Below are positions 51,617 to 60,687 of a DNA stretch of 64,000 bases, piece by piece; within the stretch, counting starts at the first letter, position 1; the number at the start of each line of letters is the position of its first letter. A model generated the notes under the pieces. The model searched no databases. It was not told where the DNA came from and saw nothing but the letters and a program-made list of their open reading frames with translations. Both the position numbers and the translations under genes were made by a program. The DNA is from Oceanibaculum indicum P24 (lineage in GTDB: Bacteria; Pseudomonadota; Alphaproteobacteria; Oceanibaculales; Oceanibaculaceae). The DNA lies in NCBI RefSeq assembly GCF_000299935.1, contig NZ_AMRL01000018.1, forward strand, positions 1 through 64,000. Reading direction: 5' to 3'.

Positions 51617-52837
51617 GTGCCAGGCGTCCTGAGCAATCTGCGCGTCGTCGAGGTATCGGCCTATGTCGCGGCCCCGCTGGGGGGCATGACGCTGGCCCAG
51701 CTCGGTGCCGATCTTATCCAGATCAGCCCGAAATCCGGGCGCATCGACTATAACCGCTGGCCGCAGACCGACGATGGCAAGAGCCTGTACTGGGCCGGGC
51801 TGAACAAGGCCAAGCGCTCCATCCGGATCGACCTCGCCCGTCCCGAGGGGCAGGAACTGGCGGCCGCCCTTATCGCCGGAAAAGAAGGCGATGGCGGCGG
51901 CATCCTGATGACCAACCTGCCCTCGCGCGGCTGGATGTCCTATGAGGCGCTGAAGCAGCGCCGCGACGATCTCATCATGCTGAAGCTGACCGGCAATTAC
52001 GATGGCTCGGCGGCGGTCGATTACACGGTGAACTGCGCCAGCGGCTTCCCGATGGTGACCGGCGACGGCACCCAGCCGATCAACCACGCCATCCCGGTCT
52101 GGGATATCGCCACTGGCCTCTACCTCGCCACCGGTACGCTGGCCGCCGTGCAGCATCGCCTGGCGACCGGCAAGGGCCAGGAAGTCTCCATCGCGCTCTC
52201 CGACGTCATGCTGGCAACGGTAGGCAATCTCGGTTACATCGCCGAGGTGCAGATGACCGGCCGGCAGCGCCCGGCCATAGGCAACCATCTCTATGGCGGG
52301 TTCGGGCGGGATTTTGCAACAAAGGATGGCCGCGCCGTCATGGTCGCCGCCTTCTCCGACCGGCAATGGCAGAGCCTGCTGCGGGCCACCGGCACCGAGG
52401 AGCGCATGCCGCATGTCGCCGCCGCGATGGGCGTGGACCTTGCCGACGAGGCTGGGCGCTATGCCGCACGAGACGCCATTGCCGCCGTGCTGGCGCCCTG
52501 GTTCGCGGCGCGGACGCTGGCCGATATCCGCCAGGCCTTCGAGGGCAGCGGCGTGCTGTGGGGGCCGTTCCAGGATTTCCGTCAGCTGGTCGCGGAGGAT
52601 GTACGCTGCTCGACCGCCAATCCGTTGTTTCGCGAGGCAGAACAGCCAGGCATCGGCACCTACCTGACACCGCATATCCCGCTGTCTTTCGGTGCCGCCC
52701 CGCATGGCAATATCGTGCCGGCCCCGGCGCTTGGCCAGCACAGCGAGGCGGTGCTGGCCGATGTGCTGGGCCTGTCCTCCGGCGAGATCGGCAGGCTGTT
52801 CGACAGCGGCCTCGTCGTCGGGCCGGACCGGGAGTGA
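51617..52837 (+). CDS. Family III CoA-transferase (CaiB/BaiF type)
   Basis: A 406-residue family III CoA-transferase. It starts VPGVLSNLRVVEVSAYVAAPLGGMTLAQLGADLIQIS, with the family's conserved N-terminal strand and helix. GKSLYWAGLNKAKRSIRIDL follows. The catalytic aspartate is expected in the region near VWDIATGLYLATG. It moves CoA between a thioester and a carboxylic acid. The GTG start at 51617 is favoured by GGGAGGAACAACCAA; the upstream ATG codons lack such a site. It overlaps or abuts the amidohydrolase gene downstream. Confidence 0.88.
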   Translation: MPGVLSNLRVVEVSAYVAAPLGGMTLAQLGADLIQISPKSGRIDYNRWPQTDDGKSLYWAGLNKAKRSIRIDLARPEGQELAAALIAGKEGDGGGILMTNLPSRGWMSYEALKQRRDDLIMLKLTGNYDGSAAVDYTVNCASGFPMVTGDGTQPINHAIPVWDIATGLYLATGTLAAVQHRLATGKGQEVSIALSDVMLATVGNLGYIAEVQMTGRQRPAIGNHLYGGFGRDFATKDGRAVMVAAFSDRQWQSLLRATGTEERMPHVAAAMGVDLADEAGRYAARDAIAAVLAPWFAARTLADIRQAFEGSGVLWGPFQDFRQLVAEDVRCSTANPLFREAEQPGIGTYLTPHIPLSFGAAPHGNIVPAPALGQHSEAVLADVLGLSSGEIGRLFDSGLVVGPDRE

Positions 52838-52842
52838 CGGCG

Positions 52843-54480
52843 ATGATCACCATCTTCGAGGCGCGCAAGATCCTGACCATGAACCCGGCCCGCCCGCTGG
52901 CCACCCATGTCGCGGTGCGCGACGGGCGCATCCTCGGCGCCGGCAAGCTGGAGGAGTTGACCGGCTGGGGCGAGCACAGGATCGACCGGCAATTCGCCGA
53001 CAAGGTGCTGATGCCGGGGCTGGTCGAGGGGCACAGCCATATCTCCGAGGGTGTGTTCTGGCAGTCGGTCTATTGCGGCTATTTCGACCGCATGGACCCG
53101 GACGGGAAAATCTGGCCGGGCCTGAAGAGCGTCGATTCCGTGCTGGAACGGCTGCGCGAGGCAGAGAGCAAACTGGACGACCCGGCAAAGCCGCTGACCG
53201 GCTGGGCGCTGGACCCGATCTATTTCGGCAGCGCACGCATCGGCCGGGCCGATCTCGACAAGGTCTCGACCGACCGCCCCATCGCGGTGATGCATGCCAG
53301 TGGCCATATCCTCAGCGTGAACAGCAAGGCGCTGGAGCTGGCCGGATTCCTGCGCACCGGCATCAATCATCAGGGCGTGCCGCTGGATGCGGAAGGCCTG
53401 CCGACCGGCGAGTTGAAGGGGCCGGAGGCGATGATGCCGGTCGGCCGCCATTCAGGATTCGACCGCGAAGCCCAGGCCGGCGACGAGACCGGCCTGCGGC
53501 AGTTCGCCCGGCTGTGCGTGCGCAAAGGGGTGACCACCGCCACCGACCTTGCCAATCTGCTGCCCGACAATGCGGTGGCGATGATGCGCCGCGTCACCGG
53601 CGAGGACCGGTTCCCGGCGCGCATCGTCTCCTTCCGGCGCTTCGTCGGCATGACGCCGGCGGCGCTGATCGACCGCGCGCTGGAGCTGAAGAAGCAGAGC
53701 ACCGACCGGCTGCGGCTGGGCGGCATCAAGCTGTTCGCCGATGGCTCGATCCAGGGCTTCTCCGCCCGGCTGCGATGGCCTGGCTATTATAATGGCCAGC
53801 CGAATGGCCTGTGGTACGTGACGCCGGAACATCTGGCCGAGGCGCTGGAACTGGCGCTGGCCAACGACATCCTGGCGCATATCCACACCAATGGCGACGA
53901 GGCGACGGAACTGATGCTGGACACGCTGGAGGCCGTGCTGCGCCACCAGCCTGGCCCCGACCATCGTTTTACGTTGCAGCATTGCCAGCTGGCCGATGCC
54001 GCGCAGTTCCGCCGCATGAAAAAACTCGGCCTGTGCGCCAACCTGTTCCCCAACCATCATTTCTACTGGGGCGACCAGCATTACGCGATCACCGTCGGGC
54101 CGGAACGGGCGGAACGCATGAATGCCTGCGCCACCGCGCTGGCGACCGGCGTGCCGCTGGCGATTCATTCCGATGCGCCGGTCACGCCTCTGGGGCCGCT
54201 CTTCACCGCCTGGGCGGCGGTCAACCGGATCACCGCGAGCGGGCGCGTGCTGGGCGAATCCGAACGCATCTCCGTCGCCGATGCGCTGCGCACCATCACG
54301 CTGGGCGCGGCCTATACGCTGAAGCTGGATGGCGAGGTCGGCTCCATCGAGACCGGCAAGCGCGCCGATTTCGCGGTGCTGGAGGACGACCCGACGGAGA
54401 TCGCACCGGAGGCGCTGAAGGATGTCCGGGTCTGGGGCACGGTGCAGGATGGCCGGGTCTTCGCCGCCGCCGACATCTGA
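52843..54480 (+). CDS. Amidohydrolase family 3 (YtcJ-like) metal-dependent hydrolase
   Basis: A 545-residue amidohydrolase of the YtcJ/N-substituted formamide deformylase group. The metal motif is LMPGLVEGHSHISEG (H-x-H). Further ligands appear in HIHTNGDEATELML and IHSDAPVTPLGPLF. The C-terminal beta-sandwich motif is GSIETGKRADFAVLEDDPTE. It cleaves an amide or related bond. Substrate is unknown. The ATG at 52843 has GGGAG eight bases upstream. It lies between a CoA-transferase and a CobW-type GTPase in a three-gene operon. Confidence 0.88.
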   Translation: MITIFEARKILTMNPARPLATHVAVRDGRILGAGKLEELTGWGEHRIDRQFADKVLMPGLVEGHSHISEGVFWQSVYCGYFDRMDPDGKIWPGLKSVDSVLERLREAESKLDDPAKPLTGWALDPIYFGSARIGRADLDKVSTDRPIAVMHASGHILSVNSKALELAGFLRTGINHQGVPLDAEGLPTGELKGPEAMMPVGRHSGFDREAQAGDETGLRQFARLCVRKGVTTATDLANLLPDNAVAMMRRVTGEDRFPARIVSFRRFVGMTPAALIDRALELKKQSTDRLRLGGIKLFADGSIQGFSARLRWPGYYNGQPNGLWYVTPEHLAEALELALANDILAHIHTNGDEATELMLDTLEAVLRHQPGPDHRFTLQHCQLADAAQFRRMKKLGLCANLFPNHHFYWGDQHYAITVGPERAERMNACATALATGVPLAIHSDAPVTPLGPLFTAWAAVNRITASGRVLGESERISVADALRTITLGAAYTLKLDGEVGSIETGKRADFAVLEDDPTEIAPEALKDVRVWGTVQDGRVFAAADI

Positions 54481-54484
54481 GGCG

Positions 54485-55399
54485 ATGGCGCCGCTTCCCG
54501 TAACCGTCATCGGCGGCTATCTGGGCGCCGGCAAGACGACGCTGGTGAACCATCTGCTGCGCCATCCGGAAGGACGGCGGCTGGCCGTGCTGGTGAACGA
54601 ATTCGGTGACCTTCCCATCGATGCCGACCTGATCGAACGCCGCGACGAGGACATGATCGCCATTGCCGGCGGCTGTGTCTGCTGCAGCTATGGCAGCGAT
54701 CTGATCGAGGCGCTGGAGCGCATGCTGATCCTTGATCCGCGCCCGGACCATCTGCTGATCGAGGCCAGCGGCGTTGCCCTGCCCGGCGGCATTGCCAGTT
54801 CCCTGACGCTGCTCATGGGCTATCGGCTGGATGCGGTGCTGGTGCTGGCCGATGCCGAGACGATCCGTGCCCGCGCGACCGACCGTTATCTAGGCGATAC
54901 AATCGCCCGGCAGCTCGCCGAAGCCGATCTCGTGCTGCTGAACAAGGCCGATCTCGTTTTGCCGGACGATCTTGCGGAAACCGTACGCTGGCTGGAGGGG
55001 GCCAGCCCGCACGCGCGCATCGTCACCACGACGAACGCGGCTGTCTCCACGGGCATTGCCCTGGGCCTCGCGGCGATGCGCCCGCCGCAGCGCGATCATG
55101 CCCACTCACACGACAGCGCCGGTTATGACACGGACAGCTTCCCAGTGACGGAGCCGGTACAGGCGGAAGAACTGGCGCGCGCACTGGCCGACCCGGCATT
55201 ATGCCTGCTGCGCGCCAAGGGCTTCGTCGCTGCTGCCGATGGGACGCTGCACACGATCCAGACCGTCGCGCGGCGCTGGAGTGTCTCCCCAGCACCCGCC
55301 GGCCTTGCGGGGCCGGGGCGGCTGGTCGCCATCGCCCTGCCCGGCCAGCTTGACCGCGACGCCATCCGCCGCGCTATCGAGGCGGCCAGCACCACCTGA
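54485..55399 (+). CDS. CobW/COG0523-family GTPase (putative metal chaperone)
   Basis: A 304-residue G3E GTPase. Motifs are GGYLGAGKTTLVNHLL (Walker A), GGCVCCSYGSDL (the C-x-C-C metal site), IEASGVALP and NKADLVLPDD. A histidine-containing stretch HAHSHD precedes the CobW C-terminal domain. Members deliver zinc or other metals to enzymes using GTP. It begins 4 bp after the amidohydrolase gene, a metal-dependent enzyme, so it may load that enzyme's metal. This pairing is inference from position. Confidence 0.9.
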   Translation: MAPLPVTVIGGYLGAGKTTLVNHLLRHPEGRRLAVLVNEFGDLPIDADLIERRDEDMIAIAGGCVCCSYGSDLIEALERMLILDPRPDHLLIEASGVALPGGIASSLTLLMGYRLDAVLVLADAETIRARATDRYLGDTIARQLAEADLVLLNKADLVLPDDLAETVRWLEGASPHARIVTTTNAAVSTGIALGLAAMRPPQRDHAHSHDSAGYDTDSFPVTEPVQAEELARALADPALCLLRAKGFVAAADGTLHTIQTVARRWSVSPAPAGLAGPGRLVAIALPGQLDRDAIRRAIEAASTT

Positions 55400-55402
55400 C
55401 CA

Positions 55403-55909
55403 TCATTTCACCTCGACCCCGTCGGAGTGGTACATGATCGACAGGATCATCAGCAGATCGACCGTCACCCCATCGGCGGCAAAGGGCAGGATCATGTTCT
55501 GCACGAACCGGTGTTCCCGGTCATGGACGAAGGCGACCCGGCCAAAGCGATAGGTCGCGCGGCCCGTCTCAACCGCCGCCATGTAGCGGCTGGCGATATC
55601 CGGCCGCGTGCGGAAGGCGTCGTGAACCTCGTCAAGCCAGCGACCCGTCGGGTCCATGCCCAGCGTTTCCACCTCCATGGTGCCGGCCAGCCGGTAACGG
55701 AAGCGCGGGCCGGGCTGGACCACGTCCAGCATCCAGACACGCGGCATGATGCGCGCGATATCCAGCGGATCGAAGTGCTGGCGGCCCGGCAGCTGGCCCG
55801 GCGGGGTGATCTCCCGCCAGTAATCGTGAAAGCGGCTTATATCCGGGTGCCAGTGCGTCCGGTCGGTACTGGCATCGACAAACACCCAACCATCGGTGAG
55901 CCCTTCCAT
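55403..55909 (-). CDS. PAS_5-family single-domain protein
   Basis: A 168-residue protein resembling the PAS_5 family common in Alphaproteobacteria. Recognisable pieces are PGRQHFDPLDIARIMPRVWMLDV, RFRYRLAGTMEVETLGMDPTGRWLDEV and REHRFVQNMILPFAADG. No output domain, membrane segment or signal peptide is present, so it is a free-standing sensor-like domain of unknown partner. It converges on the CobW gene with 3 bp between stops. The region upstream is AT-rich with repeats. Confidence 0.8.
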   Translation of the reverse strand: MEGLTDGWVFVDASTDRTHWHPDISRFHDYWREITPPGQLPGRQHFDPLDIARIMPRVWMLDVVQPGPRFRYRLAGTMEVETLGMDPTGRWLDEVHDAFRTRPDIASRYMAAVETGRATYRFGRVAFVHDREHRFVQNMILPFAADGVTVDLLMILSIMYHSDGVEVK

Positions 55910-55920
55910 GAAACCTCCCC

Positions 55921-56010
55921 CGGTATTTTTAGAAATTCTAATACCGAAAAAGGTTTATGGAAAGTTAACTAATAATTCTTCCAAAATACCGAAAAGGTTT
56001 TCGGAAATTA
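55921..56010. promoter_or_regulatory. AT-rich promoter region with direct and inverted repeats
   Basis: AATACCGAAAAAGGTTT at 55940 and AATACCGAAAAGGTTTT at 55985 are direct repeats 45 bp apart. CGGTAT at 55921 and ATACCG at 55941 form an imperfect inverted pair around TAGAAATTCTA. The region probably holds the PAS_5 gene promoter and operator sites. Confidence 0.5.
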
Positions 56011-56042
56011 TTATTCACGATTGTACCTGTCTATAAGGTACA

Positions 56043-56162
56043 TCAGGATATATCAGGGTTTTCTTTCTTACGGTCTTCTTCCATCAGCTCGAACCACATC
56101 GCGTTCAGGATGGCGAAGGCCGCGGCAAGCGGCAGGCCCAGCACCCAGGCGAAATACCACAT
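56043..56162 (-). CDS. cydX: Cytochrome bd oxidase small subunit CydX
   Basis: A 39-residue single-helix protein reading MWYFAWVLGLPLAAAFAILN and then AMWFELMEEDRKKENPDIS. The MWYFAWVLG start and the following acidic WFE are the hallmarks of CydX (YbgT). It stabilises the cytochrome bd complex and its haem groups in the inner membrane. It begins 12 bp after the cydB stop on the same strand. It is too short to be caught by most gene finders, hence easily missed. Confidence 0.92.
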   Translation of the reverse strand: MWYFAWVLGLPLAAAFAILNAMWFELMEEDRKKENPDIS

Positions 56163-56174
56163 CGCGTTCTCTCC

Positions 56175-57329
56175 TCAGTAAGCCGTATCCTGGCTGTCCT
56201 CGATGTCCTTGGCGGTCACCTTGCCCCACAGCACTTTGTACACCCAGCTGGTATAGGCCAGGATCAGCGGCAGGAAGATCGCCGTCGCCACCAGCATGTT
56301 GAACAGGGTGGAATGGCTCGACCCCGAATCCCAGACCGTCAGGCTGGAGCGCGGATCGATGGAGCTTGGCAGGATGAACGGAAACATCGACAGGCCGACC
56401 GTCGAGATGATCCCGACCACGCTGAGCTTCGAGAACAGGAAGGTCGAGATTTCCCGCCCGCGCAGCAGGCCCAGCAAGGCGCCCAGCGCCCCAAGGAAGC
56501 CCATCGCCGGGGCGATCAGCATCCAGGGATAGATGGCGTAATTGGCAAACCACAGGCCTGGCTCCACCGCCACTTCCTTGCGCAGCGGGTTGCTTGCCAT
56601 GTCCGGCGTGATGCCGGCTGTGATGCGGTAGCCGTCGATGCCGAGCCATATCCACACACCGCCCAGCGCGAACAGCACGATCACCGCCGCCGCCGCCAGC
56701 ACGCCATAGTCGCGTGCCCGCCGGGCGACCATGCCCGTGGCTTTCAGCCCCAGCCAGGCACCGCCATGCATCACCAGCATCGCGACGCTGAGCACGCCGC
56801 ACAGCAGCGCAAACGGGTTCAGCAGGCCGAAGAAGCCGCCCTCATAGAACGGCCGCAGCTCGTCGCTCAGCCGGAAAGGCACGCCCTGCAGCACATTGCC
56901 GACGGCCACACCGAACACCAGCGCCGGCACGAAGCCGCCGATGAACAGCGCCCAGTCCCACATCTCCCGCCAGCGCGGGTCGTCCCGCTTGGAGCGGTAT
57001 TTGAAGCCGACCGGCCGCAGGATCAGCGCCGCCAGGATCAGGAACATGGCAATGTAGAAGCCGGAGAAGCTGACGGCATAGAGCGGTGGCCAGGCGGCGA
57101 AGATCGCCCCGCCCCCCAGGATGAACCACACCTGATTGCCTTCCCACACCGGGGCAATGGTGTTGATCGCGATACGCCGCTCCATATCGGTCCGCGCAGC
57201 GAAGGGCAGCAGCGTGCCCACCCCCATGTCGAAACCGTCGGTAACGGCGAAGCCGATCAACAGCACGCCCAGCAGTACCCACCAGATCAGCTTCAGCGTG
57301 TCATAGTCGATGAATTCGTGAAGGATCAT
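56175..57329 (-). CDS. cydB: Cytochrome bd ubiquinol oxidase subunit II
   Basis: A 384-residue subunit with about eight membrane segments. It starts DYDTLKLIWWVLLGVLLIGFAVTDGFDMGVG, the conserved CydB opening, and has VWEGNQVWFILGGGAIFAAWP. It pairs with CydA to form the high-affinity quinol oxidase used at low oxygen. It begins 5 bp after cydA. It ends next to cydX. Confidence 0.95.
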   Translation of the reverse strand: MILHEFIDYDTLKLIWWVLLGVLLIGFAVTDGFDMGVGTLLPFAARTDMERRIAINTIAPVWEGNQVWFILGGGAIFAAWPPLYAVSFSGFYIAMFLILAALILRPVGFKYRSKRDDPRWREMWDWALFIGGFVPALVFGVAVGNVLQGVPFRLSDELRPFYEGGFFGLLNPFALLCGVLSVAMLVMHGGAWLGLKATGMVARRARDYGVLAAAAVIVLFALGGVWIWLGIDGYRITAGITPDMASNPLRKEVAVEPGLWFANYAIYPWMLIAPAMGFLGALGALLGLLRGREISTFLFSKLSVVGIISTVGLSMFPFILPSSIDPRSSLTVWDSGSSHSTLFNMLVATAIFLPLILAYTSWVYKVLWGKVTAKDIEDSQDTAY

Positions 57330-57334
57330 GGTCT

Positions 57335-58927
57335 TTACTCCGCCGGTGCCGGAACGGGAGAGAGTGTGGGGCGGCGCTGCATGCCCTCGGCATCCAGCGG
57401 GCCGTCAGGCTGCGGTCCTTTGCGGATGTACTTCACCAGCAGCATCACCTCGACCACCGCGAGCACGGAATAGAACAGGACGAACCCTGCCAGCGTGAAC
57501 AGTACCTGCCCGATGCCGAGCTGCGAGACCGCATAGGCGGTCGGCAGCATGCCCTCGATCACCCAGGGCTGGCGGCCATATTCGGCGACGAACCAGCCAA
57601 GCTCGGCGGCGACCCAGGGCAAGGGTATCGAATAGACCGCGACCCACAGCAGCCAGCGGCGTCTTTCCAGCTGATGCTTGGTGGCGAGATAGAAGAAGGT
57701 CGCCGTCAGCAGGATGAAGAAGAAACCCAGCCCGACCATGATGCGGAACGACCAGAACAGCGGGAACACCGCCGGCACCGTATCCCAGGCGGCCTGTTCG
57801 ATCTGTTCCGGTGTCGCCGCCGCCGGGTCATCGACATAGCGTTTCAGCAGATAGGCATAGCCGAGATTACGACCATTCTCCTCAAACTGCGCGGCAATCG
57901 CCGGATGTGTCTCGCCCGGCGGATTGCTGCGGATCTCGTTCAGCGCGGTATAGGCCAGGATGCCGCTGCGCACGCGGCGTTCGGATTCCTGCACCAGCTC
58001 CTCGATGCCCGGCACCTCGCGGGTGAGCGACCGGGTGGAGATCAGGCCCAGCACATAGGGCACATGGATCGCGTAATGCGTTTCGCGCGCTTCCTGGTCC
58101 GGGAAGCCGATGATGGTGAACCCCGCCGGCGCCGGCTCGGTCCGCCACATCCCTTCCATCGCAGCCAGCTTCATGCGCTGGTGCTGGGTGGCGGCATAGC
58201 CGCTCTCATCGCCCAGCACCACGACACTCAGCGCCGAGGCTAGGCCGAAGCTGGCCGCCACCGCCATCGACCGCCTGGCAAGTGCGACATGCCGGCCCTG
58301 CAGCAAATAGAGCGCGCTGACGCCCAGCACAAATATCGAGGCGGTGACATAGCCGGCGGAGACGGTGTGCACGAACTTCGCCTGCGCCACCTCGTTGAAC
58401 AGCACCTCGTAGAAGCTGACGATCTCCATCCGCATGGTCTCCGGATTGAAGGCAGCACCCACCGGATTCTGCATCCAGCCATTGGCGATCAGAATCCACA
58501 GCGCCGAGAAGTTAGAGCCGATGGCGACCGCCCAGGTGGACATCAGATGCTGGCGCTTCGACAGCTTCTCCCAGCCGAAGAAGAATAGCCCGACGAAGGT
58601 CGCCTCCAGGAAGAAGGCCATCAGCCCTTCGATAGCCAGCGGGGCGCCGAACACATCGCCGACATAATGGCTGAAATAGCTCCAGTTCATACCGAACTGA
58701 AACTCCATGGTGATACCGGTTGCCACGCCGAGCACGAAATTGATGCCGAACAGGGTGCCCCAGAACTTCGTCATCTGCCGCCAGATTGGCCGGTCCGTCA
58801 TGACATAAACGGTTTCCATGATGGCGAGGAGGATCGACAGACCGATCGTCAGCGGGACGAACAGGAAATGGTACATCGCTGTCATGGCGAACTGCAGGCG
58901 AGACAGCGCAACGATATCAAGTTCCAT
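57335..58927 (-). CDS. cydA: Cytochrome bd ubiquinol oxidase subunit I
   Basis: A 530-residue subunit. The haem b595 ligand lies in QFAMTAMYHFLFVPLTIGLS (His near residue 18-19). The Q-loop region and the conserved GWFVAEYGRQPWVIEG are present, and length fits the long-Q-loop type. It oxidises ubiquinol and reduces oxygen to water. The operon order here is cydD-cydC-cydA-cydB-cydX. A 107-bp gap before cydA might contain its own promoter; I saw no FNR-type box in it. Confidence 0.95.
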   Translation of the reverse strand: MELDIVALSRLQFAMTAMYHFLFVPLTIGLSILLAIMETVYVMTDRPIWRQMTKFWGTLFGINFVLGVATGITMEFQFGMNWSYFSHYVGDVFGAPLAIEGLMAFFLEATFVGLFFFGWEKLSKRQHLMSTWAVAIGSNFSALWILIANGWMQNPVGAAFNPETMRMEIVSFYEVLFNEVAQAKFVHTVSAGYVTASIFVLGVSALYLLQGRHVALARRSMAVAASFGLASALSVVVLGDESGYAATQHQRMKLAAMEGMWRTEPAPAGFTIIGFPDQEARETHYAIHVPYVLGLISTRSLTREVPGIEELVQESERRVRSGILAYTALNEIRSNPPGETHPAIAAQFEENGRNLGYAYLLKRYVDDPAAATPEQIEQAAWDTVPAVFPLFWSFRIMVGLGFFFILLTATFFYLATKHQLERRRWLLWVAVYSIPLPWVAAELGWFVAEYGRQPWVIEGMLPTAYAVSQLGIGQVLFTLAGFVLFYSVLAVVEVMLLVKYIRKGPQPDGPLDAEGMQRRPTLSPVPAPAE

Positions 58928-59034
58928 GGCGGACCTATCTGTGTAGCTTTGCAGATTACATGGACGATTTTTCCCTGAAAGCCCATGCGACCGTTTCGCC
59001 CTGGGACATTTTGTCCAGTCCGGTTAGCGTCCTG

Positions 59035-60687
59035 TCAGCTTGCCATATCGAGGCGCAGGAGACGACCGGCTTTGGCCGCCTCTTCCGGGCGGTGGGTTGC
59101 CAGCAGCACGATCCTGCCGGCCGCCGCAGCGAGAATATCGTCCAGGACGGCAGCCGCCATCGGCCGGTCCAGCCCTTCCGTCGGCTCGTCCAGCAGCCAG
59201 ATCGCCGGGTCCGTGAGGATCAGCCGGGCCAGCGCCAGCCGGCGCCGCTCGCCGCCTGACAGGCCGCTGCCCTCATCCCCCAGCACAGTTTCCAGCCCCA
59301 GCGGCAGGCGCCGCACGGCCGGTTCCAGCCCGGCGCGGCGCAGCGCATCCCAAAGTACCGCATCGTCGGCATCGGGGCTGGCAAGGCGCAGATTGCCGGC
59401 GATGGAATCGCGGAACAGCTCGGTGCGCTGTCCCAGAAGCCCGACCGTCCGCCGTAAATCCGGTTGCGCGATGCTGTCGAGCGGCTGCCCGCCGATCAGG
59501 ATGTGTCCTGCACTTGGCGCATGCATGCCGGCGACCAGCCCCAGCAGCGTCGATTTCCCCGACCCGCTGGGGCCAACCAGCGCCACGATCTCGCCAGGGT
59601 TGATGTCCGCGGTGATACCCTCCAGCACCGGGCGGCGGTCGGGCGCGTAGCGGAACGCCAGCCCCTCCAGCCGCAGCGGCCCCTCCGGCACCAAGCCGGA
59701 AGATACCGGCTGCTGGTCACCCTCCTTCGTATAGGGTCCGACGCGCCGGGCCGCCAGGATGGTACGCCCCAGTTCGAGCAGGCCGCGCCGCAACAGGCCG
59801 AGTGCCTCCGTCGCGCCCAGCACCAGCAGCAGGATCATCGCCAGCAGCGCGCCATCTATCACGCCATCGCGCAGCAGCACGGCACCGCGCCACAGGGCGA
59901 AGGCCAGCGCCGACTGCCCGGCGACGAACAGGCTGGCCCCCGCCAGACTCTCCCGCCGGCTGATATCCAGCGCGGCCGATTCGGCCATGGCGTGCGCTTT
60001 GGCGATGCCGTCCCGCTGCGCCGCCAGCCTGCCAGCCATCGCCAGCTCCACCTGTCCGCGCGACAGATCGACCGTGCGCAGGCGCAAGGCCCGCTCGCCC
60101 GCGTTCAGACGGCGCGCGGCACGCCGGGTCGCATAGCCCTGCAGCGCAGGCAACAGGATGCCGGCCAGGCCGAGCAGCGCCCCGCCCCCCAGCGCCAGCC
60201 AAGGATCGAATATCAGCAGCAGCCCGACCAAGGCGACAATAACTGTCAGCGCGGTCAGCAGCGGCACGGCCAGGCGCAGATAAAGCGCGTCCAGCAGGTC
60301 GATATCGCCGGTCAGCCGCTGCAGGAAATCGCCACCCCGTATCTGCGCCAGCTGGGCAAAGTCCCGTGACAGGAGATTGGCAAACACGGTCACCCGCAAA
60401 TTCGCCAGGAAGCGGAGTGTCGCCTCATGCGTCGCCAGCCGCTCGCCATAGCGCCCGGCGGTGCGCAGGATGGCGAGAAAGCGGATGCCGGCGCTGGGGC
60501 TGAAGAAGTTGAAGGCGAGGCCCAGCCCCGCCGCCCCGGCCAGCGCGGTGGCGGCGATGAACCAGCCGGCCAGCGCCAGCAGGCCGATACCGGCGACAAG
60601 GCTGACGATGGCCAGCGCGAGGCCGATCAAGAACCACAGCCGGTCCTTGCGCCAGAACAACCCCAATATCGCGCGCAGCGCCCTCAC
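59035..60687 (-). CDS. cydC: Cytochrome bd assembly ABC transporter CydC
   Basis: A 550-residue half-transporter: six membrane helices in about residues 1-310, then an ATPase domain with GPSGSGKSTLLGLVAG, signature GLSGGERRRLALARL and Walker B AIWLLDEPTEGLD. The heterodimer CydDC exports cysteine or glutathione to the periplasm, needed for assembly of cytochrome bd. The start overlaps the cydD stop by 4 bp. It is followed by cydA, confirming the assignment. Confidence 0.92.
   Translation of the reverse strand: MRALRAILGLFWRKDRLWFLIGLALAIVSLVAGIGLLALAGWFIAATALAGAAGLGLAFNFFSPSAGIRFLAILRTAGRYGERLATHEATLRFLANLRVTVFANLLSRDFAQLAQIRGGDFLQRLTGDIDLLDALYLRLAVPLLTALTVIVALVGLLLIFDPWLALGGGALLGLAGILLPALQGYATRRAARRLNAGERALRLRTVDLSRGQVELAMAGRLAAQRDGIAKAHAMAESAALDISRRESLAGASLFVAGQSALAFALWRGAVLLRDGVIDGALLAMILLLVLGATEALGLLRRGLLELGRTILAARRVGPYTKEGDQQPVSSGLVPEGPLRLEGLAFRYAPDRRPVLEGITADINPGEIVALVGPSGSGKSTLLGLVAGMHAPSAGHILIGGQPLDSIAQPDLRRTVGLLGQRTELFRDSIAGNLRLASPDADDAVLWDALRRAGLEPAVRRLPLGLETVLGDEGSGLSGGERRRLALARLILTDPAIWLLDEPTEGLDRPMAAAVLDDILAAAAGRIVLLATHRPEEAAKAGRLLRLDMAS

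Noticed and set aside
58928-59034. FNR box before cydA
   Set aside because: No TTGA-N6-TCAA pattern could be found in the gap, despite the expectation for a cytochrome bd gene.
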